The translations under genes and the position numbers were made by a program. A stretch of DNA of 64,000 nucleotides from Campylobacter concisus (lineage in GTDB: Bacteria > Campylobacterota > Campylobacteria > Campylobacterales > Campylobacteraceae), in the NCBI RefSeq assembly GCF_002913715.1, contig NZ_PPCE01000004.1:186001-250000 (forward strand), read 5' to 3'. How positions within the stretch are numbered: position 1 is the stretch's first letter; the number at the start of each line of letters is the position of its first letter. Below, piece after piece: positions 46,054 to 55,658 of the stretch. Below the pieces are notes generated by a model. It was not told where the DNA came from. It did not search any database and saw only the letters and a list, made by a program, of their open reading frames with translations.

Positions 46054-47033
46054 TGCACACTCCTTTTTAGATAAAGTGCTAAAAATAGAAAAAATGGCGC
46101 TCCAAAAAATGCACTAATGACACCAACAGGCACTTCAACTGGGCTTAAAACACTCTTCCCTACAACGTCACAAGCTAGCAAAAAAGCTCCTCCTCCAAGA
46201 GTAGAAAGCGGTAGCAAAATAGCGTTGTTTGAGGTGTTTAAAAGCATTCTAAAAGAGTGTGGAATGATGAGCCCAACAAAGCCTATCATACCGGTAAATG
46301 CTACTGAAAAAGCAACCGTAAGCGAGGCTATAACAAGCAGACGCTTTTTAAGTGCATCGACATCTATACCAAGGCTTTTTGCCTCATCCTCTCCGCTTAA
46401 AAGTATCGTTAATTCAAAGCGTTTTAGATAAAAATATATCATGCAAAAGATAAGTGGAATAGCGATTATGCCGACCTTCTGCCATGTGGCAGAACCTAAA
46501 TAACCCATCATCCATGCCACTATCTTAAAACTATCCTCGCCAATAAGATATGTCGCAAAACTCGTAAATGCGCCTAGAAATGATGAAAAAGCGATACCAA
46601 TTATAAGAAGTGTAGCAATAGAGCGACTACGGTTGTAAACTCCAAAAATGGCAAGTGTAAGCAGGCTCGAAGACAAAAAGGCAAAGATACCATAGTAAAT
46701 TTCTGATAATCCAAGAAGATATGCCACTACCGCTCCAAATGTCGCAGATGCGGCTATACCGATGATATATGGGTCTGCAAGCGGATTTAAAAAGACGCTT
46801 TGTGTTACAACGCCAGAGCTAGCCAAAAGCATGCCTATAAGCAGAGCCATTACAAGTCTTGGAAGTCTAATGTCAAACAAGATGGTCTCTTTCATCTCAT
46901 CTATTTTGTTATTAAATATAAAATTTAAAATCTCACTCATACTTATGTCAGAACCGCCTATACTAAGCGAGACAAAAGAGAGCAAAACAATGAGCACAAT
47001 AAGCAAAACGGCAAGCTTGGTACTACTCTGCAT
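46050..47033 (-). CDS. chuB: haem ABC transporter permease
   Basis: The 327-residue FecCD-family permease has about nine membrane helices. It contains RLPRLVMALLIGMLLASSGVV, the FecCD ATPase-contact region, and GFVGLIIPHSFRM. The ATG at 47033 has AAAGGAAATTT before it and starts at the natural N-terminus; the frame to 47069 is 12 codons longer without support. It is the first gene of the five-gene operon chuB-chuC-chuD-radical SAM-flavodoxin. Confidence 0.92.
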   Translation of the reverse strand: MQSSTKLAVLLIVLIVLLSFVSLSIGGSDISMSEILNFIFNNKIDEMKETILFDIRLPRLVMALLIGMLLASSGVVTQSVFLNPLADPYIIGIAASATFGAVVAYLLGLSEIYYGIFAFLSSSLLTLAIFGVYNRSRSIATLLIIGIAFSSFLGAFTSFATYLIGEDSFKIVAWMMGYLGSATWQKVGIIAIPLIFCMIYFYLKRFELTILLSGEDEAKSLGIDVDALKKRLLVIASLTVAFSVAFTGMIGFVGLIIPHSFRMLLNTSNNAILLPLSTLGGGAFLLACDVVGKSVLSPVEVPVGVISAFFGAPFFLFLALYLKRSVH

Positions 47034-47190
47034 AAATTTCCTTTTAATACAAATGGCTAAAAACAACAAAAAGATACAAAAATAAGCAGAAAATATAATC
47101 TTTAAATAAAATCCATAAATTTTCTAAAATGTTATTAATGACTCGTAATTTTAAAAAAATAAACTTAATTCTCGCTTTAAAAATATTAAC

Positions 47191-47209
47191 GATAATTTTA
47201 ATCAATTTT
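47191..47209. promoter_or_regulatory. Fur-box-like operator between chuB and chuZ
   Basis: GATAATTTTAATCAATTTT matches 14 of 19 bases of the Fur consensus and lies 14 bases upstream of a TATGAT -10 (47224-47229) for chuZ. It may control both divergent units. Confidence 0.55.
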
Positions 47210-47268
47210 AAGATTTTCTTTAGTATGATTTTGCGATTTTCAATTTTATTTTTATAAGGAGAATGGTT

Positions 47269-48003
47269 TTGAAACAAAGAGCATTAGACCACATGAATAA
47301 GGATCATCTGGATATAGTGATCGAGTTTTGTAAGAAATTTAGTGGGGTAGCTGAGCCTACAAATGTCAAAATGACTGATATAAATGAAGATGGCATGGAA
47401 ATAACATGCGATCAGGCAAAAACATTTGTACCATTTTTAAGCAAAGCAGGCGGAGATGGTTTTAGGGAGTCGATCATTGAGCTTTATATGAGTATCAAGG
47501 GCGATACAAACAGCTCTAGTGTGCAAGGCGGAATGATGAAATTTATAAATGGCTTTAAAACTGTCGTGATCTCAAGCATTCTTGACGGACAAGCGGTTTC
47601 GTCGTATTCACCTTTTATAAAAGAAAACGATGAGTTTTACATCTGCATATCATCAGTAGCAAATCACTACCACTCAATAAAGCAAAACCCAGATAAAATT
47701 TCACTTCTTTTTATTCAGGATGAAAAAGACGCAAAAAGCTTATTTGCTCGCGTCAGAGTGAGTTTTGAAGCTAAAGCTGAGTTTATGAATGAGAGCGTAA
47801 GAGATGAGTTTATGGCTAAATTTGAGAGTGCCTTTGCAAATGAATCAGCACTTGCATTTATTAAAGAGATGAAAGACTTCTATATAGTAAAACTCACCCC
47901 AACAAAAGGCAGATATGTAAAAGGCTTTGGCGCAGCATATGACACAGTAGGACTCCAAGTTGTCGATAGTGGCAGAGTAAACAACCCTCATACTAAAAAA
48001 TAA
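47269..48003 (+). CDS. chuZ: HugZ/ChuZ-type haem oxygenase
   Basis: The 244-residue split-barrel haem-degrading enzyme of the HugZ/ChuZ family begins KQRALDHMNKDHLDIV, with a pyridoxamine-oxidase-like core and a C-terminal GRYVKGFGAAYD. The start chosen is TTG at 47269, 7 bases after AAGGAG (47256-47261), because the ATG at 47263 leaves only one base of spacing. It is divergent from the haem ABC operon and releases iron from haem using O2. Confidence 0.9.
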   Translation: MKQRALDHMNKDHLDIVIEFCKKFSGVAEPTNVKMTDINEDGMEITCDQAKTFVPFLSKAGGDGFRESIIELYMSIKGDTNSSSVQGGMMKFINGFKTVVISSILDGQAVSSYSPFIKENDEFYICISSVANHYHSIKQNPDKISLLFIQDEKDAKSLFARVRVSFEAKAEFMNESVRDEFMAKFESAFANESALAFIKEMKDFYIVKLTPTKGRYVKGFGAAYDTVGLQVVDSGRVNNPHTKK

Positions 48004-48010
48004 TCAATTT

Positions 48011-48032
48011 TGTAAGACCGTTTGGTCTTACA
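48011..48032 (+). terminator. terminator of chuZ
   Basis: TGTAAGACC and GGTCTTACA form a 9-bp perfect stem around GTTT, 8 bases after the stop. A short AATTT follows. Confidence 0.65.
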
Positions 48033-48251
48033 AATTTATACCTCTTAAAATTTATTTTTTGCGTTGCTATAAAAATTTAAAAGACACAAGCCGTGATATT
48101 TTTGCTTGTTATCATAAAAATGGTTTGGGTTTGCCCGAACTCGAGAAAATCTAGCATCAAAATTCCTCAATATGCCTATACCTATAATCTAAACTATAAA
48201 CATATTTCATCCAAACAAGATAGAATCATTATAAAAATTTATTAGAAACTA

Positions 48252-48283
48252 AAAAAGAATTTACCGGCACAAAACCGGTAAAA
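48252..48283 (-). terminator. terminator of flaC
   Basis: TTTACCGG and CCGGTAAA pair around a 7-base loop immediately after the flaC stop, followed on the minus strand by a TTCTTTTTT run. Confidence 0.8.
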
Positions 48284-48285
48284 AT

Positions 48286-49041
48286 TTATTCAGCTAGAAG
48301 TTTATCTAGTTTTGTAGCTAAGCTCGTAGTGTCATGAGCTTTGACTAAGCTCGCAGCATGTAGCTTTAAATTTGCTCGTAAATTTTCTTCCAAGCTCTTT
48401 GCGATGTCGCTACTATCAAGATTTTCTACACTATTAGCATTCGCCACACTTCTTGCAGCTAGAGCATTTATACCTCTAAATACAGCATTTTGCGTTGATC
48501 CGATCTCTGAGCGAAGTGAATTTATATTTTTTAAAATTTCGCCTGTATTTGAGCCGTCATCTTTGACATTTAAAAGAGCATTTGTGCCCAAATTTATATT
48601 TTTTGTACTCTCGCCTGTAAAAAATCCAAGCTCAGCATCAAATACGTTTTTACCGTTAAATTTAGCCTCTTTTACGCTATCATTCATAGCATTTCTTAGT
48701 GCGTTGATTTCGCCCTTTATGCCTTTTTGTTCATTTGCTGAGAGAGTAGGATTTGTAAGCTTACTTGAAAGCTCGCCTATTCTATCCGTACTTTTACCTA
48801 AATTTAAAAGCGTTGAATCAGCGATTTGAAGCATACCGATCATATCGTTTGCATTTGCCAAACCTTCGTTCAAGACATTTGTTTGCGAAAGCAAACTCTC
48901 TGCGATTTGCAAATTTGCACCTGATGCTTTGATCTCGCTATTTGCAGAGATAGCATTTAGCGCTTTCTTCTCGCTATTTTTTGCTTGATCTAAATAATAG
49001 TTTCCTGAAGCCTGGTTTGCAGTATAAGTTCCTAACTTCAT
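48286..49041 (-). CDS. flaC: short flagellin-like protein FlaC
   Basis: The 251-residue protein has D0/D1 flagellin helices at both ends (TANQASGNYYLDQAK; IGSTQNAVFRGINALAAR) and lacks the large central domains, like C. jejuni FlaC (about 249 residues). FlaC is exported by the flagellar apparatus and is not needed for the filament. AAGGAG precedes the ATG. A TATAGTAGAAT stretch upstream resembles a vegetative -10, and no sigma-54 or clear sigma-28 site is seen. Confidence 0.87.
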   Translation of the reverse strand: MKLGTYTANQASGNYYLDQAKNSEKKALNAISANSEIKASGANLQIAESLLSQTNVLNEGLANANDMIGMLQIADSTLLNLGKSTDRIGELSSKLTNPTLSANEQKGIKGEINALRNAMNDSVKEAKFNGKNVFDAELGFFTGESTKNINLGTNALLNVKDDGSNTGEILKNINSLRSEIGSTQNAVFRGINALAARSVANANSVENLDSSDIAKSLEENLRANLKLHAASLVKAHDTTSLATKLDKLLAE

Positions 49042-49125
49042 AACAACTCCTTTTTAATAATTCGCTATGGATTCTACTATAAATTCTATAAAAAGTTGCA
49101 AAATCTCTATAAAATCCATTTTTCT

Positions 49126-50418
49126 TTACTCTTCTAGCCTCACTGCGACTGATTTTTTATGAGCAGTTAGTCCTTCAGCTTCAGCTAGCTGCATGCATGA
49201 TTTGCCAAGATGCATGATACCTTTTCTACTCACTGAAATGATCGAACTTCGCTTCATGAAATTTTCAACTCCAAGCGGCGAGTAAAATCTCGCACTTCCG
49301 CCAGTTGGCAATGTGTGATTTGGTCCAGCGATATAATCTCCCATCGCTTCAGGTGTAAAGTGTCCAAAAAATATAGCACCCGCATGAGTCACATCATCGA
49401 TATAACTTAAAGCATCGTTTGTAGCGATCTCTAGGTGCTCAACAGCAAGCTCATTCATGAGGGCAAAACACTCTTTTAAATCTTTTGCCACTATTATTGC
49501 AGCTTTATTTCTTATGCTTGCACTTGCGATTGGCTCACGTTTTAGTATCTTTAGCTCATCTTCGATGTGTCTTTGTACTGCCCTTGCAAAAGCTTCTACT
49601 GGCGTTATCAAAAAGGCACTTGCGATCTCGTCATGCTCAGCTTGAGAGAGCATATCGATAGCTATGTGGCGAGGATCGGCACTATCATCAGCGATGACGC
49701 CTATCTCACTTGGACCAGCGATCATATCGATATTTACGTCGCCATAAACTAGCTTTTTAGCAGTCGCTACGTAGATATTGCCAGGTCCTGTGATGACATC
49801 AACTTTTGGCACCGTTTCGGTTCCATATGCCATCGCTGCGATCGCACTTGCACCGCCTACTTTAAAGGCTGTCTTTATGCCACAAAGGTGCATTGCCGCA
49901 AGAAGCAAGGTATTTACCTTGCCATTTGGCGCTGGAGTGCAAACTACGATCTCTTTTACGCCAGCTACGATCGCTGGGATCGCATTCATAAGAAGCGAGC
50001 TAGGATAAGCCGCCTTACCACCTGGGATATAAAGGCCTGCACGGTCAACCGCTGTGTATTTTGCACCAAGCAAGATGTCATGCTCATCTTTATATGTCCA
50101 GTTGCTTGGCCTTGTGCGTTCATGATAGCTTTTTATCCTATCGTGAGCTAAATTTAAAGCCACTCTTAGGGCGTTATCTAGCGAATTATAGGCAGCCTCC
50201 ATCTCTTTTACGTCGATTATTATGTCGTTTTTACTTGTAACGCTAAATTTATCAAATTTAGCTATCTGCGCAAAAAGTGCACTATCGCCATCTTTTCTTA
50301 TCTCATCTATTATTCCAGCAACTACCGGCATTACAGCACTCATGTCATTATCACTTCGTTTAACAAGCTGTAAAAATTTACTCTCAAAATCAGCGTCACT
50401 ACTATGAAAAAATTTCAT
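49126..50418 (-). CDS. hisD: histidinol dehydrogenase
   Basis: The 430-residue HisD catalyses the last two steps of histidine synthesis. It has IPGGKAAYPSSLLMNAIPA, ITGPGNIYVATAKK and DMIAGPSEIGV, plus the zinc-binding AEHDE and ATND regions. The first four bases overlap the end of the PLP enzyme gene. No other his gene is in the window. Confidence 0.95.
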   Translation of the reverse strand: MKFFHSSDADFESKFLQLVKRSDNDMSAVMPVVAGIIDEIRKDGDSALFAQIAKFDKFSVTSKNDIIIDVKEMEAAYNSLDNALRVALNLAHDRIKSYHERTRPSNWTYKDEHDILLGAKYTAVDRAGLYIPGGKAAYPSSLLMNAIPAIVAGVKEIVVCTPAPNGKVNTLLLAAMHLCGIKTAFKVGGASAIAAMAYGTETVPKVDVITGPGNIYVATAKKLVYGDVNIDMIAGPSEIGVIADDSADPRHIAIDMLSQAEHDEIASAFLITPVEAFARAVQRHIEDELKILKREPIASASIRNKAAIIVAKDLKECFALMNELAVEHLEIATNDALSYIDDVTHAGAIFFGHFTPEAMGDYIAGPNHTLPTGGSARFYSPLGVENFMKRSSIISVSRKGIMHLGKSCMQLAEAEGLTAHKKSVAVRLEE

Positions 50419-51266
50419 TTATGCTCCTTTAATTTTAATTTTCTCTCGTATCTTTGTCTTTGTGTAATGTTACCTAAAATTCCGCCCTGGTGGATATATA
50501 AAATTTCGCTCCCAAATTTGTCTAAATTTGCAAAAAGCGTGATAAAGCCAACAGGGTCATACACTAGGTCAAATTCCACGCCACTTTTGCAAACCTCTAG
50601 CCAAATTTCATAAAGCTCTTGGTATAAATTCCCAAAATGATACTTCCTTGGTGGATTTAGAATTTGCACCTTGCTATTTTTGTCTAGCTCATAAATTTGC
50701 TTTTTTAGATAGTCGCTGTCCCCCACGCAAGGAGTTGTAAAAACGCTAAGATCGGTGTGCTTTGCTAGGTAGCATGCGCTTGTGCCTGTGCCTGAGGGCA
50801 AAAAGATATCAGGCCTTATGCCGCTTTTTTTGCTCCACTCATTGATCTCGCGTGCCTGCGTGATAAAGCCAAGCTCAGCCTCGCTTTGCGCCACGCCCTC
50901 GTTTATAAAGAGCGCATTTTTACTCTTTGCTAGCTCTTTAGCAAATTTCTCACGCTCCTCTTTTACAAAAATTTCCATGCCATTTTCAAGTGCAAATTTG
51001 AAATTTCCAACTGGATCTTGCTCTAAATTTGAGCTTAGATGAGAGACGACGTAGTAAAATTTAAGCCCCTTTAGCTTGGCAAAAAGGCTTAGGCTATACA
51101 TAGCATTTGACTGGCTTGAGCCGTGAGACACGATGGCTTTGATGCCGCTAAGATCGGCCTTTAGAAAATACTCTAGCTTTCTTGCTTTGTTGCCGTTAAA
51201 CTCGCCTAGCAGATCATCTCTTAAAAGCCAAAATTCTCGCCCTCTTATGCGAATTTTATCAATCAC
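50415..51266 (-). CDS. PLP-dependent ACC deaminase / D-cysteine desulfhydrase-family enzyme
   Basis: The 283-residue fold type II PLP enzyme has GNKARKLEYF (internal aldimine Lys) and SHGSSQSNAMYSL, as in D-cysteine desulfhydrase and ACC deaminase. FLPSGTGTSACYL holds the phosphate-binding loop. Substrate is undecided, and D-cysteine is plausible. It overlaps hisD by 4 bases and the OmpA-type gene by 8, though no functional link is apparent. Confidence 0.83.
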   Translation of the reverse strand: MIDKIRIRGREFWLLRDDLLGEFNGNKARKLEYFLKADLSGIKAIVSHGSSQSNAMYSLSLFAKLKGLKFYYVVSHLSSNLEQDPVGNFKFALENGMEIFVKEEREKFAKELAKSKNALFINEGVAQSEAELGFITQAREINEWSKKSGIRPDIFLPSGTGTSACYLAKHTDLSVFTTPCVGDSDYLKKQIYELDKNSKVQILNPPRKYHFGNLYQELYEIWLEVCKSGVEFDLVYDPVGFITLFANLDKFGSEILYIHQGGILGNITQRQRYERKLKLKEHK

Positions 51267-52350
51267 CCTTAAACTCCAAAAATTTCTCTATCTCGTTGAT
51301 AGCCTCTTTGTTTGAGAGTGAAAATTTGATCTCTATACGTCTTGAAGCGTCCTTGTCCTCGGCTCCGTCTTTAAAAACTAGCTCGTTGTAGCTTCTGCCA
51401 CTTGCGACAAGCAGCTTTCTAAGGCGTGCATCATCGCTAAATGAGTTTATAAACTCCATCACCGCGTAGGCTCTTTTTTGTGAAAGCTCTAGGTTATAAA
51501 TGTAGCTTCCATCGCTATCTGTAAAGCCCTCTATGACGATCTGATCGATGTTTGAGGCGATCTCTTTATCATTTAAAAGCACGTCAAAATACTTACTAAG
51601 CGTGGCCTTTAGCTCCTCTTTAACCTCTTCTTTTAAGACTGCACTCCCCTTATCAAAAAGCACTGATGAGCTAAGCTTTAGCGCGCCTGAGTTTGGATCG
51701 ATCTCGATGCTAGATCCCAGCCTATCCTTTAGGGCTGAGATCACTTTTACTCTGATACCGGTTAAATTTTTAACTCTGTCACGAGTGACGTTTAAGTCCC
51801 TTAAAAGCTCGTCATATCTAGCCTCTCTTTGGCTCACTTGCTCGAGTAAAAAGGCGATCTTGGCTAAATTTTTCTCACTGCTCTCGTTTGCGTCACTAAG
51901 TGCTCTATCTTTTGATGAAATTTCATCATTTAGCACGATCATCTTTTGATTTAGATCAAAAACGCTAGCATTTAGCTCTTTTATGCTCGCGTTTGCGTCC
52001 TTGTTTTCCTCTATGAGCTGGGCTAGTTTTTCTTTTAGAGCGTCTATTTGGATAACAAAAATTTCATTTGATTTTTTCAAATTTATATTTTCGTCGCTTA
52101 TCTTTGAAAGCTCGCTTTTTAGGGCGTCATTTAGCTCTTCGAGTGTAAAATTTCTGCCCTGGGCGTCTTTTAAATTTGCTAGTGCTGTGATGATGGCTTG
52201 CTCTTTATTTTCAAGGGTGTTTTGAGTTAGGACGTATTTTACGACGACAGCGCCTATTAGCAGCATAAAAACAAAGAGCAGACCCGCCATCAAGTCCGCG
52301 TACGAAACCCAAAAGCTCGATTGATCTTCGTTATTTTTGTTTATTTTCAT
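51259..52350 (-). CDS. MotB/ZorB-like OmpA-domain protein
   Basis: The 363-residue protein has one N-terminal membrane helix (about residues 18-40) containing WVSYADLMAGLL, where Asp19 is in the position of the proton-carrying Asp of MotB. A coiled-coil periplasmic linker (about 45-195) follows, then a C-terminal OmpA-like peptidoglycan-binding domain (EGFTDSDGSYIYNLELSQKR; ASRRIEIKF). It overlaps the MotA-like gene by 4 bases. I recall the pair as Cj0598/Cj0599 in C. jejuni, with no assigned role. Confidence 0.87.
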   Translation of the reverse strand: MKINKNNEDQSSFWVSYADLMAGLLFVFMLLIGAVVVKYVLTQNTLENKEQAIITALANLKDAQGRNFTLEELNDALKSELSKISDENINLKKSNEIFVIQIDALKEKLAQLIEENKDANASIKELNASVFDLNQKMIVLNDEISSKDRALSDANESSEKNLAKIAFLLEQVSQREARYDELLRDLNVTRDRVKNLTGIRVKVISALKDRLGSSIEIDPNSGALKLSSSVLFDKGSAVLKEEVKEELKATLSKYFDVLLNDKEIASNIDQIVIEGFTDSDGSYIYNLELSQKRAYAVMEFINSFSDDARLRKLLVASGRSYNELVFKDGAEDKDASRRIEIKFSLSNKEAINEIEKFLEFKGD

Positions 52351-53660
52351 TGCACCAGATTTTCGATTTTTTCTATTACAGAATTTGCTTCTTTATCGAT
52401 CTCGTCTATGTTCTTTTTAAGCTCAGCAATGAGGCTCTCGCGCTCTTTCTCACGCTCCAAGCTCCTGCCCTCTTGCTCATATGCCGCCTTAAATATCGTC
52501 GCACTCTCCACAAGTGAAGCTCTAAATGCCTTTAATGCGTCATTTTGCTCTTTCATCAAAGAGAGAGAAAATTCTCTTAAAACCTTGTCAAAGCTCTTTA
52601 TAGTCTGCTCAAATTTGAGCTGGCTCTCTTTTGTAGCGGTTAAATTTCTACTAAAAATTTCGCCAAGCTTTGCATGCTCGGTTAAAATTTTAACCTCCAT
52701 ATCTTTAAAGGCATTAGAAAACGCGCTTACTGCCTTTAGCATATCAGAGTGGATTTTTACAAATTCATCTTGTTTTAGGCTAGCTTCATTTAGCATTTTA
52801 AGGTTTGTGCTAAGCTCGGCTTTGCTTTGATTGATGATATTTTTCTCAACCTCGCAAAGCTCTTTTAGTCTGTCAAATTTTTCATTTACCTGATCATTTA
52901 AATTTCTTAAAAATTTATCGTCAAGCACCATTTTAAAGGCGTTGTGACTATCTTTAAAGTAGCCTACACTTACTTTCATGAAATTTGCATTTAGCTCATT
53001 TTCCTGCCAGAAAAACTCACGGCTTAGCTCTTTTTGCTCGCTATAAAATTTCTCAAATTTACTAACGCCTATCTTTTCGAAAAACATCCACCAAAGCGCT
53101 AAAAAAATACCATAGATCGATACATAAAACGCTGTAGCCACGCCGTTTAGCAGTATGGCGATCTCTTTTTCTAGGCCATTTGTCGTGCTTGAGCTAAACT
53201 CTGGCATGGAGATAGCGATACTGATAAATGTGCCTAAAATTCCAAGCATAGGAAAGACTGCTTGACCGATATTTGCTAGGTTGTCATTTCTAAAATTTCT
53301 TGTATAGCTCTCAAAAAAATCTTCAAATTTAGCGTTTGCCTTTTTGACATTTGAAATTTCAAAGAGATGAGCGATGATAAATTCTTTTAGTCTTATCTTG
53401 TAGTCTTTGGCATTTGCTAAGAAATTTGAGTAAGCGACCAAGGCGCTGTGGCGAGAAAATATAAAAGCAATAAAGAGTATAACGCCCATCATCACGATGG
53501 TGTGAAGCTTCATCTGAAAATTTATAACACCAAAATAGGCTAGTATCGCCAAGATGTAGATAGCTAAAGGGATAAAGATAACTTTAAAAAAGACAAAGAA
53601 AGAGTGAGCTTGGCGCTCTTTTGGCACGCTTAGCTCACTAAAATCGTTTTGATTTTGCAT
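52347..53660 (-). CDS. MotA/ExbB/ZorA-like ion-channel protein with long cytoplasmic tail
   Basis: The 437-residue protein has four membrane helices (about 21-47, 52-69, 132-152 and 168-194). The last two carry the MotA/ExbB core (MLGILGTFISIAI; NGVATAFYVSIYG). About 240 residues of predicted coiled coil follow (195-437). The tail is far longer than in MotA or ExbB and resembles ZorA of the Zorya defence system. No zorC/D/E-like gene is adjacent. With its OmpA partner it should form a 5:2 ion-driven complex. Function unknown. Confidence 0.87.
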   Translation of the reverse strand: MQNQNDFSELSVPKERQAHSFFVFFKVIFIPLAIYILAILAYFGVINFQMKLHTIVMMGVILFIAFIFSRHSALVAYSNFLANAKDYKIRLKEFIIAHLFEISNVKKANAKFEDFFESYTRNFRNDNLANIGQAVFPMLGILGTFISIAISMPEFSSSTTNGLEKEIAILLNGVATAFYVSIYGIFLALWWMFFEKIGVSKFEKFYSEQKELSREFFWQENELNANFMKVSVGYFKDSHNAFKMVLDDKFLRNLNDQVNEKFDRLKELCEVEKNIINQSKAELSTNLKMLNEASLKQDEFVKIHSDMLKAVSAFSNAFKDMEVKILTEHAKLGEIFSRNLTATKESQLKFEQTIKSFDKVLREFSLSLMKEQNDALKAFRASLVESATIFKAAYEQEGRSLEREKERESLIAELKKNIDEIDKEANSVIEKIENLVQ

Positions 53661-53664
53661 AGGA

Positions 53665-54729
53665 TTAGTTCCTATTTAGGCAGTTTAAGTCGCTAAAAGC
53701 AGTCTGAAGACGCTTAACCATGCTCTCCTCGCCACTTCTTAGCCATTTCCTTGGATCGTAGTATTTTTTATTTGGTTTATCGTCGCCCTCTGGGTTACCG
53801 ATCTGACCTTGCAAGTATGCTCTATTTTTAGCCTCATACTCACGCACACCGTCCCAGAAAGCCCACTGAGTATCGGTGTCAATGTTCATCTTGATAACGC
53901 CGTAGCTCACAGCATCTTTGATATCTTTTAGCTCGCTGCCACTACCGCCATGAAATACAAAATTTACTGGCTTGTCGCTTTTTGTATTAAATTTCTTAGC
54001 GACATAGGCTTGTGAGTTTTTAAGAATTTCTGGTCTTAGCACGACATTGCCCGGTTTATAAACGCCGTGAACGTTGCCAAAACTAGCTGCGATGCTAAAT
54101 TTATCGCTTATTTTACTTAGTCTTTCATAAGCAAGCGCAACGTCCTCTGGCTGAGTGTAAAGAAGCGCGTTATCAACGCTTGTATTATCCACTCCGTCCT
54201 CTTCGCCGCCGGTTACGCCTAGCTCGATTTCTAGGCTGATGCCAAGCTCACTAAGCTCTTTTAGGTATTTCTCGCATGTGCTTAAATTTTCGTTGATATT
54301 CTCTTCGCTAAGATCAAGCATGTGAGAGCTAAAAAGCGGCACGCCGTGAGTTTTTTTATATTCATGACTTGCTTTTACTAACTCATCTATCCAAGGTAAA
54401 AGCTTTCTAGCGGCATGGTCTGTGTGTAAGATGACTGGCACGCCATAAGCCTTGGCAAGCAGATGAACATGCTTTGCTCCAGCGATCGCACCAAGAACGG
54501 CTGCGTTTTCGCAGGCTTTACCAGCGTAAAAACCTGCACCACCATTACTAAACTGAACGATAACAGGCGAGTTAGCAACCTTTGCCGCTTCTAAAACAGC
54601 ATTTACCGAGTCGCTGCCTACGACATTTACAGCAGGTATTGCAAAACCTTGCTCTTTGGCATAAGCATAAAGTTTTGTTACATCATCTCCGCTTAAAACA
54701 CCAGGTTTTACGATATCTAAAACGCCCAT
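53665..54729 (-). CDS. fba: class II fructose-bisphosphate aldolase
   Basis: The 354-residue zinc-dependent aldolase of glycolysis and gluconeogenesis has metal-binding LHTDHAARKLLPW and ELGVTGGEEDGVD, and NIDTDTQWAF near the C-terminus. The ATG at 54729 follows GGAGG by a 5-base spacer, so I prefer it to 54741. It lies 15 bases from the peb4 gene, in the order known from C. jejuni. Confidence 0.95.
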   Translation of the reverse strand: MGVLDIVKPGVLSGDDVTKLYAYAKEQGFAIPAVNVVGSDSVNAVLEAAKVANSPVIVQFSNGGAGFYAGKACENAAVLGAIAGAKHVHLLAKAYGVPVILHTDHAARKLLPWIDELVKASHEYKKTHGVPLFSSHMLDLSEENINENLSTCEKYLKELSELGISLEIELGVTGGEEDGVDNTSVDNALLYTQPEDVALAYERLSKISDKFSIAASFGNVHGVYKPGNVVLRPEILKNSQAYVAKKFNTKSDKPVNFVFHGGSGSELKDIKDAVSYGVIKMNIDTDTQWAFWDGVREYEAKNRAYLQGQIGNPEGDDKPNKKYYDPRKWLRSGEESMVKRLQTAFSDLNCLNRN

Positions 54730-54744
54730 TTTATCCTCCAAATT

Positions 54745-55563
54745 TTACTTATATTCTATCTTTGCTTTTTGGCGTAGAGCTTCACTTTTTTGTCTAACAG
54801 CAGCTTGGAATTTCTCCATTTTTACGGCTTGCTCGATCTCTGGTTTTGCTTGCTCAAAGCTTACAGTACCAGCAGCTTTACCATCTTCTTTTAAGATAAC
54901 ATGGTAACCAAACTGAGTTTTAACTGGTTTAGTTGAAACTGTGCCATTGGCCATTGAAAATGCTGCGTCTGCAAAAGGTTTTACCATTTGGCTTTGACCA
55001 AACCAGCCAAGTGCGCCACCATGTGCAGCTGAGCCTTTGTCGATTGATTTTTGGCTTGCTAGCTCTGCAAATTTCTTTGTTAGCGCCTCACCTTTTAAAT
55101 TTTTAAGTTGAGCGATGATGTCGTTTGCTGTTTTTTCATCTTCAACTAGGATATGCCTTGCTTTTGCTTGAGCTGGCTCGTTCATACTTGCTTTGTTTTT
55201 ATTGTAAAAATCTTTTAGTTCGTTATCACTTACTTTTATGCCATCAAAAAGCTTTCTCATATAAAGCTCAACTGCGATGCCTTCTTGTGCTGCTTTTACA
55301 GCTTTGATGTACTCTACATCTTTTTCGATACCGCTTGACTTAGCATCTTTTAAAAGAAGTTTTCTATTTATTAGATCGTCAATTATACGTTTTTTCTCAT
55401 TTGGTTGAAGCTTGCTAGCGTCAAATCCTGGCATAGCTGCTGACAAAAGGCTTGAAATATCGCTATCGCTTATAGCATCACCATCAACTGTTGCAACTAC
55501 TGCTGCATTTAGAGTAACAGCTGCTGCTAAACTTAAAACTGCTGGAAACAAAAATTTTTTCAT
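54745..55563 (-). CDS. peb4: PEB4/CBF2-type periplasmic peptidyl-prolyl isomerase
   Basis: The 272-residue SurA-like chaperone has a signal peptide (to about residue 20), a SurA-N helical domain (LNKLL-type; [14 protein letters not shown]) and a parvulin PPIase domain ([29 protein letters not shown]). PEB4 helps fold outer-membrane proteins and affects adhesion in C. jejuni. It is first in the peb4-fba operon. Confidence 0.93.
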   Translation of the reverse strand: MKKFLFPAVLSLAAAVTLNAAVVATVDGDAISDSDISSLLSAAMPGFDASKLQPNEKKRIIDDLINRKLLLKDAKSSGIEKDVEYIKAVKAAQEGIAVELYMRKLFDGIKVSDNELKDFYNKNKASMNEPAQAKARHILVEDEKTANDIIAQLKNLKGEALTKKFAELASQKSIDKGSAAHGGALGWFGQSQMVKPFADAAFSMANGTVSTKPVKTQFGYHVILKEDGKAAGTVSFEQAKPEIEQAVKMEKFQAAVRQKSEALRQKAKIEYK

Positions 55564-55658
55564 ATAAATCCTTTAAAAAATTGATTTTATGGGCAAGATT
55601 ATATCAAATAAAGCGATAACTTTTCATTTAACTTAAGAAAATAAGGTAAAATACGAAA

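Noticed and set aside
51259..53660. Complete Zorya defence system
   Set aside because: Only ZorA/ZorB-like genes are present. The neighbours are a PLP enzyme, hisD, fba and peb4, with no helicase or nuclease of the zorC/D/E kind.
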